From: Eubacteriaceae bacterium
GTDB lineage: Bacteria > Bacillota > Clostridia > Lachnospirales > Lachnospiraceae
DNA: 64,000 nt
NCBI GenBank assembly: GCA_902362875.1
Contig: CABIYF010000001.1
Location: forward strand, 109,085 to 173,084
Reading direction: 5' to 3'
Part shown: positions 25,408-34,996 of the stretch, in pieces
Layout of the letters: every line of letters begins with the position of its first letter
How positions within the stretch are numbered: position 1 is the stretch's first letter
Notes under the pieces: model-generated
The model's database searches: none
The model's input: only the letters and a program-made list of their open reading frames with translations
What the model was told of the DNA's origin: nothing
Translations under genes and position numbers: made by a program

Positions 25408-26379
25408 ATGGAACGTACAAGAAGATTAAGAGCAAGCAACTATATGAGAGATATGGTAAGAGAAAATCATGTAAGAATCGATGAACTGATCTATCCAATC
25501 TTTGTGACAGAAGGAGAAGATATCAAACATCCCGTAGAATCCATGCCGGGAATTTATCAGTATTCTTTAGATCGCCTGCCAGAAGAAATTAACAGGATCA
25601 AAGAGGCAGGAATCAAAGCCATTTTAATCTTTGGAATCCCAGATCACAAGGATGAGGTCGGAAGCGGTGCATATGCCGAAGATGGAATCGTGCCGAAAGC
25701 GATCCGCCAGATCAAAAAAGATTACGAAGAACTGATCATCATTGCAGACGTTTGTCTTTGCGAATACACTTCGCATGGACATTGCGGTCTTGTCAAAGAT
25801 GGCGTGATCTTAAATGATGAAACACTGCCGCTTCTTGCCAAAGCATCTGTAAGTTATGCCAAAGCAGGGGCAGATATCATTGCACCAAGTGATATGATGG
25901 ATCTTCGAGTGAGAGCAATCCGTGAAGCGTTAGATGAAGCCGGATTTGTATACACACCAATCATGTCTTACAGTGCTAAGTTCGCGTCAGGATATTATGG
26001 ACCATTTCGTGATGCAGCACACTCCGCACCAGGATTTGGAGACCGAAAGACATACCAGATGGACCCAGCCAATGGACAGGAAGCGATGCGCGAGATCGGG
26101 GAAGATATCGAAGAAGGTGCAGACCTTATTATTGCAAAACCAGCACTTGCCTATATGGATATTATGAAAGAAGCATCCATGAAATATAATATTCCAATCG
26201 TTGCATATAACGTAAGCGGTGAGTATGCCATGGTAAAAGCAGCTGCAGCCAATGGATGGATCGATGAGAAAAAGATCGTTATGGAAAATATGGTTGGATT
26301 AAAACGTGCCGGTGCAAAGATGATCATTACTTATCATGCATTAGACGTTGCAAAATGGCTGAAAGAAGAGGAAAGATAA
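25408..26379 (+). CDS. hemB: Delta-aminolevulinic acid dehydratase (porphobilinogen synthase)
   Basis: 323 aa from ATG 25408, one base after the previous stop; the longer frame is an overlap artefact. Zinc-type metal site 'DVCLCEYTSHGHCG' near residues 114-127 and Schiff-base lysines in the 'RKTYQMDPANG' and 'IIAKPALAYMDI' regions are intact. It joins two 5-aminolevulinate molecules to porphobilinogen. Confidence 0.95.
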   Translation: MERTRRLRASNYMRDMVRENHVRIDELIYPIFVTEGEDIKHPVESMPGIYQYSLDRLPEEINRIKEAGIKAILIFGIPDHKDEVGSGAYAEDGIVPKAIRQIKKDYEELIIIADVCLCEYTSHGHCGLVKDGVILNDETLPLLAKASVSYAKAGADIIAPSDMMDLRVRAIREALDEAGFVYTPIMSYSAKFASGYYGPFRDAAHSAPGFGDRKTYQMDPANGQEAMREIGEDIEEGADLIIAKPALAYMDIMKEASMKYNIPIVAYNVSGEYAMVKAAAANGWIDEKKIVMENMVGLKRAGAKMIITYHALDVAKWLKEEER

Positions 26380-27663
26380 ATGAGTGATACAAGATCAAAA
26401 GAGTTATATGAACGAGCAAAAGTACACATTCCAGGTGGGGTTAATAGTCCAGTCCGTGCATTTCGTGCGGTAAACAGAACTCCAAGATTTATGGAATCAG
26501 CAAAAGGGGATCGAATCATTGATGCCGATGGAAATGAATACATTGATTATGTATGTTCCTGGGGACCGGGAATCTTAGGACATGCTCATCCACAGGTCAT
26601 TCAAAAGGTTATGGAATCTTGCAAAAACGGATTAACCTTTGGAGCACCAACAGAGAAGGAAGTAATTTTGGCGGAATTGATCAGTGAACTCATTCCATCC
26701 ATGGAGGTAAGCCGTTTGGTAAGTTCAGGAACAGAAGCTGTCATGAGTGCGATCCGTGCAGCCAGAGGGTTCACAGGAAGAGATAAGATCATCAAATTCC
26801 GCGGATGTTATCATGGACATTCCGACAGTTTGCTAGTAAAAGCAGGTTCTGGGGCATTAACAACATCCGTTCCAGACAGTGCCGGAGTCCCAAAAGACGA
26901 TACAAAGAATACATTAGTTGCAGAATATAATGATAAAGATTCTGTAGAGAAATTATTTAAAGAAAATAAAAATGAGATTGCAGCAGTCATTGTAGAACCT
27001 GTTGCAGCGAACATGGGATTAGTACTTCCAGAAGAAGGATTTCTTGAATTTTTACGAGAGAGCACAAAAGATCATGATTCTTTACTGATCTTTGATGAAG
27101 TGATCACAGGTTTCCGACTGTCTCTTGGAGGAGCACAGCAGTATTACAATATCAAGCCAGATATCACAACACTTGGGAAGATTGTTGGTGGCGGAATGCC
27201 AATCGGTGCATACGGCGGAAGAAGAGAAATCATGCAGATGATCTCCCCAGACGGACCAGTTTATCAGGCGGGAACACTGTCAGGAAATCCAGTTGCGACA
27301 ACTGCAGGAATTGAGACATTAAATATCTTAAAAAATGATCCACAGATTTATGAAAGACTGGAACAAAAAACAAAGAAACTTGCGGATGCAGCAAGAGAAG
27401 CAGGAAATGGACATGTCTGTGTCAATCAGATTGGTTCTTTGATGAGCGTTTTCTTTACCGACCAGAAAGTCAGAGACTTTGAAAGTGCTGTGACATCCAA
27501 TACAGAGCAGTATGCAGATTATTTTGGATATTTATTAGACCGCGGAATTTATATTGCACCATCCCAGTTTGAGACAATGTTTATCTCTGATGCACATACA
27601 GAAGAAGATATTGAGAAAACATGTAAACTTGCAGGAGAGGCCTTATGCAGTTTGGATTTCTAG
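26380..27663 (+). CDS. hemL: Glutamate-1-semialdehyde 2,1-aminomutase
   Basis: 427 aa. Starts with family motif 'VHIPGGVNSPVRAF'; PLP lysine is Lys267 in 'TLGKIVGGGMPIGAYGG'. It forms 5-aminolevulinate in the C5 pathway with HemA. It directly abuts hemB and its last 19 bases overlap hemA, so the genes are translationally coupled. Confidence 0.95.
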   Translation: MSDTRSKELYERAKVHIPGGVNSPVRAFRAVNRTPRFMESAKGDRIIDADGNEYIDYVCSWGPGILGHAHPQVIQKVMESCKNGLTFGAPTEKEVILAELISELIPSMEVSRLVSSGTEAVMSAIRAARGFTGRDKIIKFRGCYHGHSDSLLVKAGSGALTTSVPDSAGVPKDDTKNTLVAEYNDKDSVEKLFKENKNEIAAVIVEPVAANMGLVLPEEGFLEFLRESTKDHDSLLIFDEVITGFRLSLGGAQQYYNIKPDITTLGKIVGGGMPIGAYGGRREIMQMISPDGPVYQAGTLSGNPVATTAGIETLNILKNDPQIYERLEQKTKKLADAAREAGNGHVCVNQIGSLMSVFFTDQKVRDFESAVTSNTEQYADYFGYLLDRGIYIAPSQFETMFISDAHTEEDIEKTCKLAGEALCSLDF

Positions 27664-28889
27664 GAATCGATTATAAGAATGCGGATCTTGCCATTCGTGA
27701 TGAAATTTCATTTACAGATCAGAAAAAGCTTACTTTTTTTCATAAGGCAGAAGAAATTGGAATGGAACAGGTGATGATCTTATCAACCTGTAACCGCAGC
27801 GAGATTTATTATTTCTTTGACGATGAACAACAGATTAAAGAGATGAAAAATATCTATTGTGATATGTTCGAAAAAGCAGAGATCGAGCAATATATCAGAC
27901 ATTGCGAAGAAGACAAAGCAGTTTCTTATTTGTTCCGGGTAACCGCAGGGTTAGAATCCATGGTATTAGGAGAAGACCAGATCCTTGGCCAGGTAAAGGA
28001 TGCCTTGGATTTTTCAAGAACGATGGGATTTAGCAAGAAAGAATTAAACAAAGTCGTAAGAGATGCCATTACTTGTGCAAAAAAGGTAAAAACAACGTTT
28101 AGAATAAGCGAGAAACCAGTATCTGTTGGATATATAGGAATCTGTGAATTACAGAAAATATGTGATATCAAAGACAAAACGGTCTTGGTGATCGGAAGCG
28201 GAGATACTGCAGTTCTTACGCTTCGTTATCTGCAGGAATATGAAGCAGGAAAAATTTATTTATGCAGCAGAACACTGGCACATGCAGGAAATGTTCAGAA
28301 AGAGTTTCAAGACATTGAGATCATTTCTTACGAACAAAGATATGAGATCATGAAACAATGTGATATTGTAGTATCTGCAACATCAGCACCACATGTGGTT
28401 GTAAAAAGAGAATATTATACGCCAGAAAAACAGGTTACGTTTTTAGATCTTGCAACACCAAGAGATGTTGATCCAAAACTTGCGGATGCCCCAAAGGTAA
28501 ATCTGATCAATTTGGATACGATCAATGAAATTTCCAAAGCCAATCAGTCAGAGCGTGAAGAACTTTGCAGACAAAGCTTTACCATGATTGATCAGGCAAA
28601 AGAAGAAACGATTAAGTGGCTGTTTCAGGCACCAATGGAAGAAACAATCCGTTCCCTGCAGGAAAAATGCACAGAGATCGTAGAAGACAGTTATTCTTAC
28701 CTATCTAGGAAAATGGATCTTGGCACAAGAGAACAAAAGCTCTTAAAGAAGGTTTTAAATGCATCCTTACAGCGAATGGTCAAAGAACCGATTCAGGAAT
28801 TAAAACGGTTAGAGACAAGACAAGAACAGGCAGATTATAAAAAGATGGTAGAACAGCTTTTTGGAATCGATACAAAGAAAGGAAACTGA
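27645..28889 (+). CDS. hemA: Glutamyl-tRNA reductase
   Basis: 414 aa. Nucleophile Cys49 is in 'LSTCNRSEIY', followed by 'EDQILGQVKDA' and a Rossmann segment 'KTVLVIGSGDTAVLTLRYL' near 178-196 for NADPH. It starts the C5 tetrapyrrole pathway. It overlaps hemL by 19 bases, with GGAGAGG inside the hemL end as its ribosome site. No haem-specific genes (hemE onward) occur here, so the operon appears built for siroheme or corrinoids. Confidence 0.93.
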   Translation: MQFGFLGIDYKNADLAIRDEISFTDQKKLTFFHKAEEIGMEQVMILSTCNRSEIYYFFDDEQQIKEMKNIYCDMFEKAEIEQYIRHCEEDKAVSYLFRVTAGLESMVLGEDQILGQVKDALDFSRTMGFSKKELNKVVRDAITCAKKVKTTFRISEKPVSVGYIGICELQKICDIKDKTVLVIGSGDTAVLTLRYLQEYEAGKIYLCSRTLAHAGNVQKEFQDIEIISYEQRYEIMKQCDIVVSATSAPHVVVKREYYTPEKQVTFLDLATPRDVDPKLADAPKVNLINLDTINEISKANQSEREELCRQSFTMIDQAKEETIKWLFQAPMEETIRSLQEKCTEIVEDSYSYLSRKMDLGTREQKLLKKVLNASLQRMVKEPIQELKRLETRQEQADYKKMVEQLFGIDTKKGN

Positions 28890-28892
28890 TCT

Positions 28893-31238
28893 ATGAAATA
28901 TATCATTGGCTCAAGGGGATCACGTCTTGCATTGATTCAGACAAAATATGTGCAGGAGAAATTAGCAAAGGCATACCCAGAGCATACGTTTGAAATACAG
29001 GTAATAAAAACAAAAGGTGATAAAATTCAGAATAAACCATTAGATAAGATTGGCGGGAAAGGTCTGTTTGTCAAAGAGATCGAAGAAAAGATTATCTCTG
29101 GGGAAATCCATATGGGAGTTCACAGCATGAAAGACATGCCGTCAACCCCGGCCAAAGGTCTTGTTTTCACAAAGGCATGGAAAAGGGAAGATCCAAGAGA
29201 TGTATTGATCCTTCGAACAGCAAAACAGCTATCGGACTTACGAGAAGGTGCAGTGATCGGAACTGGAAGCAAACGACGTGCATTCCAGTTATTAAAACAA
29301 AGACCAGATCTCAAGATTGTCAACATCCGTGGGAATGTTGATACAAGACTTTGCAAAATGGAAGAAGAAAAATTAGATGGAATCGTTCTTGCGGCAGCAG
29401 GACTTATAAGACTTGGAATGGAAGATGTGATCACACAATATCTGGAAGCAGAAGAAATGATCTCAGCACCAGCACAGGGAGTTCTGGCATTAGAAGTAAG
29501 AAAAGACCAGAAAGAATTACAACGGATGTTAAATGTATTTTCTGATGAAGAAACAATCAACGAAGTATGCGCAGAACGCAGTTTCTTAGAACAGATGGGA
29601 GGCAGTTGCCATACTCCGGCAGGTGCCAGATGTCAAAAGACAGAGCAGGGCTATAAGTTAGTTGCTATGTTTGGAAATGAAGATGGAAGCAGACAGGCAT
29701 ACACAAAAGTCTATGGAACAGATCCTGAAATCCTAGCACAGACAGCGGTAGAAAATATAAAAAAACAGTTGGCAGGAACCGTTTATCTGATCGGGGCAGG
29801 GCCAGGAGATTCAGAACTTATCACAGTCAAAGGAAAAGAAATCTTAAAAAAGGCGGATTGTGTCATCTATGACAGATTGATTCCACAACAATTATTAGAT
29901 GAGACAAAAGATGGATGCGAACATATCTATGTTGGAAAAGAAAACCATCACCATACAATGAAACAAGAGCAGATCAACGAATTATTGGCACAGAAAGCAT
30001 TACAATATGATATCGTAGTGCGCTTAAAAGGCGGTGATCCATTTGTTTTTGGACGAGGTGGCGAAGAAGCCATATATTTGGTTGCTCAGGGAATTTATTG
30101 TGAAGTTATTCCAGGAATCAGCTCTTGTATTGCAGCCGCAGAACTTGCAGGAATTCCTGTGACACATCGTGGAATTTCCAAAGGATTCCGTGTTGTGACA
30201 GCACATGACCGAAGAAATCAGTTATCTGATCTTAATTTTGCATCCATGGCAAAATCAGAAGAAACATTAGTATTCTTAATGGGCCTTTCAAAATTAGAAG
30301 AGATCAAGGAAAATTTATTAAAACATGGAATGAATGCAGACACACCCGTAGCAGTCATTTCCAATGCAGCATCCACAAAACAGAAAACATGTGCAGCGAC
30401 ATTAAATACGATTCAGGAAAAAGTAAAACAAGAAAAACTCACATCACCAGCAGTCATTGTCGTAGGGGATGTTGTGAAACTTCAAAAAGAGATTCGAAAG
30501 ACAGAAGATATAACCTATCATTTGGTCACAAAGGTAGGCAATCAGCCATCAAAACTAGCACAGCTGTTAAAAGATCATGGATACAAGATCAAGGAATTTC
30601 AGACAGGAGAGATCTCTTATAAAAAGGCGCTGATTTCCAAAGAAGAATTAGAGAAAGTTACTTATCTTATTTTTACAAGCAGATATGGAGTACATGGCTT
30701 TATGAAACAGATGAAAGCCTCCAATCTGGATCTTCGAGATCTTTTCGGTAAAAAGATTGTAGTCGTTGGAGAAAAGACAAAAGATGTTTTAAAAGAATAT
30801 GGAATCATTGCAGATCTTATGCCGGAGATAGTAGGAGAGACAGGTCTTTCTAAACTTCTGAAACAGGAAGTGTGTGCAAAAGATGTGATCTGGTATTGTA
30901 AAGGGACATCGGGTGGAGAAACATTAAAAGAAACACTTGCACCAATCTGTCAGGTAACAGAAAAGGTCATGTATGAAAATAGACCAGTACATTCAAATGA
31001 AATGCCAGAGATCAAAGATATCAAAAGTATTTCATTTACCTGTGCATCCTCAGTCAAAAGATTTTTTGATCAGATAGAGGAAAAAGAAAAACAAGAATGG
31101 ACAGAGCATATTCCATGCATCAGCATCGGAGAAAAGACAACTATGCAGCTAAGAAAAAAAGGAGTGAAACATATCCTGGAAGCGAAAGATACCACATATC
31201 AGTCAATGTTTGATAAAATCAAGGAATTTATGCTATAA
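28893..31238 (+). CDS. HemC-CobA-HemD triple fusion (uroporphyrinogen III and precorrin-2 synthesis)
   Basis: 781 aa, three domains in one frame. Residues about 1-290 are hydroxymethylbilane synthase (opening 'IIGSRGSRLALIQT', cofactor-binding Cys239 in 'GGSCHTPAGAR'). About 296-530 are uroporphyrinogen-III C-methyltransferase ('VYLIGAGPGDSELITVKG', 'RLKGGDPFVFGRGGEEA'). About 535-781 are uroporphyrinogen-III synthase, as always the least conserved. The protein carries porphobilinogen through to precorrin-2, which the upstream CysG-N-like enzyme turns into siroheme. CobA-HemD fusions are common in Clostridia; adding HemC is less usual. Confidence 0.9.
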   Translation: MKYIIGSRGSRLALIQTKYVQEKLAKAYPEHTFEIQVIKTKGDKIQNKPLDKIGGKGLFVKEIEEKIISGEIHMGVHSMKDMPSTPAKGLVFTKAWKREDPRDVLILRTAKQLSDLREGAVIGTGSKRRAFQLLKQRPDLKIVNIRGNVDTRLCKMEEEKLDGIVLAAAGLIRLGMEDVITQYLEAEEMISAPAQGVLALEVRKDQKELQRMLNVFSDEETINEVCAERSFLEQMGGSCHTPAGARCQKTEQGYKLVAMFGNEDGSRQAYTKVYGTDPEILAQTAVENIKKQLAGTVYLIGAGPGDSELITVKGKEILKKADCVIYDRLIPQQLLDETKDGCEHIYVGKENHHHTMKQEQINELLAQKALQYDIVVRLKGGDPFVFGRGGEEAIYLVAQGIYCEVIPGISSCIAAAELAGIPVTHRGISKGFRVVTAHDRRNQLSDLNFASMAKSEETLVFLMGLSKLEEIKENLLKHGMNADTPVAVISNAASTKQKTCAATLNTIQEKVKQEKLTSPAVIVVGDVVKLQKEIRKTEDITYHLVTKVGNQPSKLAQLLKDHGYKIKEFQTGEISYKKALISKEELEKVTYLIFTSRYGVHGFMKQMKASNLDLRDLFGKKIVVVGEKTKDVLKEYGIIADLMPEIVGETGLSKLLKQEVCAKDVIWYCKGTSGGETLKETLAPICQVTEKVMYENRPVHSNEMPEIKDIKSISFTCASSVKRFFDQIEEKEKQEWTEHIPCISIGEKTTMQLRKKGVKHILEAKDTTYQSMFDKIKEFML

Positions 31239-31248
31239 TAATCAATAT

Positions 31249-31279
31249 GCCAGAGTTTTTATGGGACTCTGGCATTTTA
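31249..31279 (+). terminator. Terminator of the siroheme operon
   Basis: TGCCAGAG pairs perfectly with CTCTGGCA across an 11-base loop, followed by TTTTA. Confidence 0.8.
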
Positions 31280-31307
31280 AAATAAAAGAAAGGCAGAGTA
31301 ACTTATT

Positions 31308-31844
31308 ATGGGATTTGAATTTCAGATTTTAGATGGTCTGCAAACGATACATACCCCAATGCTAGATACATTTATGACATTCGTGACGAAACTTGGGGAT
31401 GCAGGAATTGCATGGATTAGTCTAACGATCATTTTATTACTGATACCAAAAACAAGAAAAGCAGGAGCTTATATGGCGGTGGCATTAATTGCTGATCTTA
31501 TCATCTGCAATGCGATCTTAAAACCAATCGTTGCACGACCAAGACCGTATAGTATCAACAAGACGATAAAACTTTTAGTACCGCCATTAAGAGATTATTC
31601 TTTCCCTTCAGGACATACCGCAGCATCTTTTGCATCGGTCAGTGCATTGTATTTTGCAGGAAGAAAAAGACTGGCAGTGGGAGCACTCGTAGTATCCATT
31701 TTAATCGCATTTTCAAGAATGTACTTATATGTGCATTATCCAACCGATGTTTTAGGAGGACTGATCATCGGACTATTATGCGGATGGATCGCAGATGTGA
31801 TCATGAAAAGAATTGCAGAAAGAAAATCAAAAGCAAGAACATGA
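31308..31844 (+). CDS. PAP2-family membrane phosphatase
   Basis: 178 aa with about five spans. The three phosphatase motifs are present: KxxxxxxRP as 'KPIVARPRP' near 78-86, 'PSGHTAAS' near 105, and SRxxxxxHxxxD as 'SRMYLYVHYPTD' near 139-150. Members dephosphorylate undecaprenyl pyrophosphate or phosphatidyl lipids. The substrate is not known. Monocistronic. Confidence 0.88.
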   Translation: MGFEFQILDGLQTIHTPMLDTFMTFVTKLGDAGIAWISLTIILLLIPKTRKAGAYMAVALIADLIICNAILKPIVARPRPYSINKTIKLLVPPLRDYSFPSGHTAASFASVSALYFAGRKRLAVGALVVSILIAFSRMYLYVHYPTDVLGGLIIGLLCGWIADVIMKRIAERKSKART

Positions 31845-31867
31845 TTTTGTACTAAATTAGATTCAAG

Positions 31868-31896
31868 TTGAATAAATTGGAAATAAAGTATATAAT
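31868..31896 (+). promoter_or_regulatory. Promoter of the DUF6465-like gene
   Basis: TTGAAT (31868-31873), 17 bases, perfect TATAAT (31891-31896), giving a leader of about 105 bases. Confidence 0.7.
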
Positions 31897-32007
31897 AGTT
31901 CTATAAATGGTATGGAAAATACAATGTACATACTATATATACAATCTGATAACAATCACATCAAGAATTAACATAAAGATCAGACAATCAAAAAGAAGGA
32001 GAGTATT

Positions 32008-32229
32008 ATGAAAACAAAAATCGAAGTGCAGTTTCAGGAACATAACGTAGATGTAAAAGACACAGAGAAGCTTGTAAAAGAAAACTTAAAAGCAACTGGT
32101 GTCAAAATGAACACAATCGCAAACTTAGATATCTACTATCAGCCTGCCGAAGGTAATATCTACTATGTTGCAACAACAAAAGACGGCAAAGAGATCAGCA
32201 ACGAAGAAGCATTAAAGATCGAAGAATAA
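32008..32229 (+). CDS. Small DUF6465-like protein, 73 aa
   Basis: ATG follows AAGAAGGAGAG. Acidic alpha/beta protein with 'LDIYYQPAEGNIYYVA' near residues 45-60, as in small DUF6465 proteins common in Lachnospiraceae. Role unknown. It has a strong promoter and ribosome site of its own, suggesting high expression. Confidence 0.75.
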   Translation: MKTKIEVQFQEHNVDVKDTEKLVKENLKATGVKMNTIANLDIYYQPAEGNIYYVATTKDGKEISNEEALKIEE

Positions 32230-32286
32230 ACTACATATTCATAATATATGCCAAAAAATTAAATTCTAATTATAAAAGTAAAAACC

Positions 32287-32346
32287 ATTTAATAGATATC
32301 GCAAAGACGAATTTGCGGATGATTTTATTAAGTGGTTTTTATTTTT
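32287..32346 (+). terminator. Probable terminator
   Basis: AAACCA-TTAAT pairs with ATTAA-TGGTTT and encloses a second small stem (CGCAAA/TTTGCG), followed by TTTATTTTT. It ends the small-protein transcript. Confidence 0.55.
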
Positions 32347-32391
32347 GATTTTGGGAGATACTAAATGAGATTACAGGCGGATAATACGTGC

Positions 32392-32420
32392 TTGACAAGC
32401 AGACAAAGCTTCTATATCCT
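32392..32420 (+). promoter_or_regulatory. Promoter of the MATE gene
   Basis: TTGACA (32392-32397), 17 bases, TATCCT (32415-32420), about 35 bases before the TTG start. Confidence 0.65.
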
Positions 32421-32454
32421 ATTATGAGGAAATGAAAAGAACAGGAGAAAAAGA

Positions 32455-33819
32455 TTGAATGATTTAAACATTAACTGGAAAGATTTTTATAAAAATGTAT
32501 TTGCGCTGGTTGTTCCGATGGCATTACAGAATCTTATCAATGTTGGGGTAACGGCAGCCGATGTCGTGATGCTTGGAAAAGTCAGTGAAAAGGTATTATC
32601 AGGTGCATCCCTTGCCGGCCAGATTCAGTACATTATGGTACTGTTTTTATTTGGTCTGACGTCAGGTGCCACTGTGCTTACTGCCCAATACTGGGGAAAA
32701 GGTGACAAGACAACGATTGAGAAGATTCTTGCGTTGGGGATCAGATCTGCCGTGATCGTGACTGCGATTTTTACTGTTGCAGCATTTGCAATTCCGGCAT
32801 CGTTAATGAGAATCTTTACAAACGATCCACAGGTAATCGCAGAAGGCGTCAAATATTTAAGAATTGTGGCATGTTCTTATATTATCATGGGAATTACGAA
32901 TGTATATTTATATGTGATGAGAAGCATTGAACGAGTGATCGTGGCAACAGTTGTTTATCTCGTATCATTTTTATGTAATGTGATCTTTAATGCCATTTTT
33001 ATCTTTGGATTATTCGGATTTCCAGCCTTAGGAATCCGTGGAGCAGCGATTGCAACATTGATCGCAAGAATCGTAGAACTTGTTCTGGTCTGCGGTTATG
33101 CAAAAATGTATAATAAAGATGTAAAATTCAGAATTCACTATTTTCTCCATCAGGATAAACTGTTAGTGAAAGACTTTTTAGTCTATTCCCTTCCCGTTGT
33201 TTTAAATGAAGTGATGTGGGGACTTGGAACCTCTGCAAATACAGCAGTGCTTGGACATATGGGAAGTTCTGCGGTTGCAGCCAATTCTGTGGCACAGGTG
33301 GCAAGACAGTTAGCAACGGTCGTATCCTTTGGACTATCCAGTGCGACAGCAATCTATCTTGGAAAGACGATCGGTGAGAAGAAATTTGATCATGCAAGAG
33401 CTTATGCGAAGCGCTTTATCATTTTAAGTGTGATCATGGGAGTGATCGGAGGGGCGTTGATCTTAATTGCTTCCCCTGTTGTGATCTCATTCTTATCCTT
33501 AAGTGCAGCAGCAAGATATTATCTGAAGATGATGTTCTATGTGATGTCTTACTTTGTGATCGCACAGGCATTTAATACAACGATGGTAGTCGGAATCTTC
33601 CGATCTGGCGGAGATACGAAGTTTGGACTGATCATGGATGTGTCAACGATGTGGGGATGCTCCATTTTGTTAGGTGCATTGGCAGCATTTGTATTTCATT
33701 GGAGTGTACCGGCAGTTTATGTCTTATTGATGAGTGATGAATTGATCAAAGTGCCGATCACATCGATCAGGTATCGTAGTTTTAAATGGTTAAAAGATGT
33801 GACAAGAGATAACGTTTAA
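32455..33819 (+). CDS. MATE-family multidrug/toxin efflux transporter
   Basis: 454 aa with twelve predicted spans in two related halves, typical of the MATE family (opening 'ALVVPMALQNLINVGVTAADVVMLG'-like region near residues 16-40). It starts with TTG after GGAGAAA. It exports cationic compounds with Na+ or H+. Only 38 bases separate it from selD and no terminator is visible, so read-through into the selenium operon is possible, though a functional link is not evident. Confidence 0.88.
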   Translation: MNDLNINWKDFYKNVFALVVPMALQNLINVGVTAADVVMLGKVSEKVLSGASLAGQIQYIMVLFLFGLTSGATVLTAQYWGKGDKTTIEKILALGIRSAVIVTAIFTVAAFAIPASLMRIFTNDPQVIAEGVKYLRIVACSYIIMGITNVYLYVMRSIERVIVATVVYLVSFLCNVIFNAIFIFGLFGFPALGIRGAAIATLIARIVELVLVCGYAKMYNKDVKFRIHYFLHQDKLLVKDFLVYSLPVVLNEVMWGLGTSANTAVLGHMGSSAVAANSVAQVARQLATVVSFGLSSATAIYLGKTIGEKKFDHARAYAKRFIILSVIMGVIGGALILIASPVVISFLSLSAAARYYLKMMFYVMSYFVIAQAFNTTMVVGIFRSGGDTKFGLIMDVSTMWGCSILLGALAAFVFHWSVPAVYVLLMSDELIKVPITSIRYRSFKWLKDVTRDNV

Positions 33820-33857
33820 GAGGTATTGAAAGAGATATTTAAGGGAGGAAAATTTCT

Positions 33858-34895
33858 ATGGAAACAGAAGTAAAATTAACGAAACTTGCCCAGTGTGCAG
33901 GATGTGGGGCAAAGGTCGGAGCTGGAACTCTGGCAAAGTTATTAGATGGAATTCCAACAAGATCGGATGAACGATTACTGGTTGGATTCGACAAAAGTGA
34001 TGATGCTTCTGTCTATAAAATTGATGATAATACAGCACTTGTTCAGACTCTGGATTTCTTCCCACCGATCGTTGATGATCCGGAAATGTTTGGGGAAATC
34101 GCAGCGGTCAATGCGATCAGTGATATCTATGCGATGGGAGCTGATCCCAAATTGGCTTTAAATATCATGTGTGTCACAAAAGATATGCCAAAGGACAGTA
34201 TACAGGCAATTTTACGCGGGGGTTATAAGAAAGCATATGAAGCAGGAGTGATCATCACAGGTGGTCATACAATTCATGATCAGGAACCAAAGTATGGTTT
34301 ATCCGTTTCAGGATTTGTGCATCCAAAGAAATTTCTGACAAACAGCGGTGCAAAACCTGGAGATGTCTTGATTCTTACGAAACCATTAGGAGTCGGGATC
34401 CTAACAACATCCGCCAAAGCAGAATTTATCGATCAGAAAGTGATGGATAAGATTTATGATCAGATGAGACAATTAAATAAATATGCCAGAGATATCATGG
34501 TAAAATACGATGTTCACAGTTGTACGGATGTGACTGGATTTGGTTTGCTCGGACATGGGTATGAGATGGCACAGGGAAGTAATGTGACGATCCATTTTAT
34601 GACAGAAGAGATTCCATATCACAAAGAAGCATTAGAGATGGCAGATCTTGGAATGATCCCGGAAGGAGCCTATCGAAACCGCAAATATGCAAGTGCAGGA
34701 GTCTCAAAAGCAAAAGAAATCAAGAGGGCCATGGAAGATATTTTATACGATCCACAGACATCCGGAGGACTGATGATCGCAGTCGATGAAAAAGATGCAA
34801 AAAATTTATTAAAAGATTTACAGAATACGATCCCATGTGCTAAAATAATTGGGTATGTAGAAGATAAAGAAGAGAAATCAATTATATTAGAATAG
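33858..34895 (+). CDS. selD: Selenide, water dikinase (selenophosphate synthetase)
   Basis: 345 aa; ATG follows AGGGAGGAA. The N-terminal active site is 'CAGCGAKVG' near residues 14-22: the catalytic Cys corresponding to E. coli Cys17 is present as Cys, not selenocysteine, while the second Cys of the E. coli motif is Ala. Asp-rich ATP/Mg sites follow ('QTLDFFPPIVDDP', 'NAISDIYAMGADP', 'GGHTIHDQEPKYG'). It makes selenophosphate. No selA, selB or tRNA-Sec is in the window, and the next genes build the selenium-molybdenum hydroxylase cofactor, so that is its likely local use. Confidence 0.93.
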   Translation: METEVKLTKLAQCAGCGAKVGAGTLAKLLDGIPTRSDERLLVGFDKSDDASVYKIDDNTALVQTLDFFPPIVDDPEMFGEIAAVNAISDIYAMGADPKLALNIMCVTKDMPKDSIQAILRGGYKKAYEAGVIITGGHTIHDQEPKYGLSVSGFVHPKKFLTNSGAKPGDVLILTKPLGVGILTTSAKAEFIDQKVMDKIYDQMRQLNKYARDIMVKYDVHSCTDVTGFGLLGHGYEMAQGSNVTIHFMTEEIPYHKEALEMADLGMIPEGAYRNRKYASAGVSKAKEIKRAMEDILYDPQTSGGLMIAVDEKDAKNLLKDLQNTIPCAKIIGYVEDKEEKSIILE

Positions 34896-34907
34896 AACAT
34901 AAAACAG

Positions 34908-34953
34908 ACAGGAAGGATCTTAAGATGAAGAAAGATTGTCCTGTCTGATTTTG
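34908..34953 (+). terminator. Hairpin after selD (possible weak terminator)
   Basis: AGACAGGA pairs perfectly with TCCTGTCT across a 24-base loop, followed by GATTTT. The short T-run suggests only partial termination between selD and moaA. Confidence 0.5.
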
Positions 34954-34959
34954 AGCAAT

Positions 34960-34983
34960 CGTTATTCTCATTTGAGAATAACG
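34960..34983 (+). promoter_or_regulatory. ModE-operator-like palindrome before moaA
   Basis: CGTTAT and ATAACG half-sites are separated by 12 bases, giving a 24-base element that is fully palindromic (ten-base arms around ATTT). Established E. coli ModE sites have the same outer half-sites and spacing. It lies directly before the moaA ribosome site, and a ModE-type HTH gene is encoded in the same operon at 40651. It could block transcription when bound, or form an RNA hairpin near the ribosome site. Confidence 0.65.
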
Positions 34984-34996
34984 ACAGGAGAGAAGA

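Noticed and set aside
33890..33930. SelD as a selenoprotein
   Set aside because: The catalytic position is encoded as Cys, not an in-frame TGA, so no selenocysteine insertion is needed. No other in-frame TGA with protein-like continuation was found in the selenium operon.
34896..34996. Moco riboswitch before moaA
   Set aside because: The gap holds two simple perfect hairpins and lacks room for the multi-stem Moco RNA. The second hairpin fits a ModE operator better.
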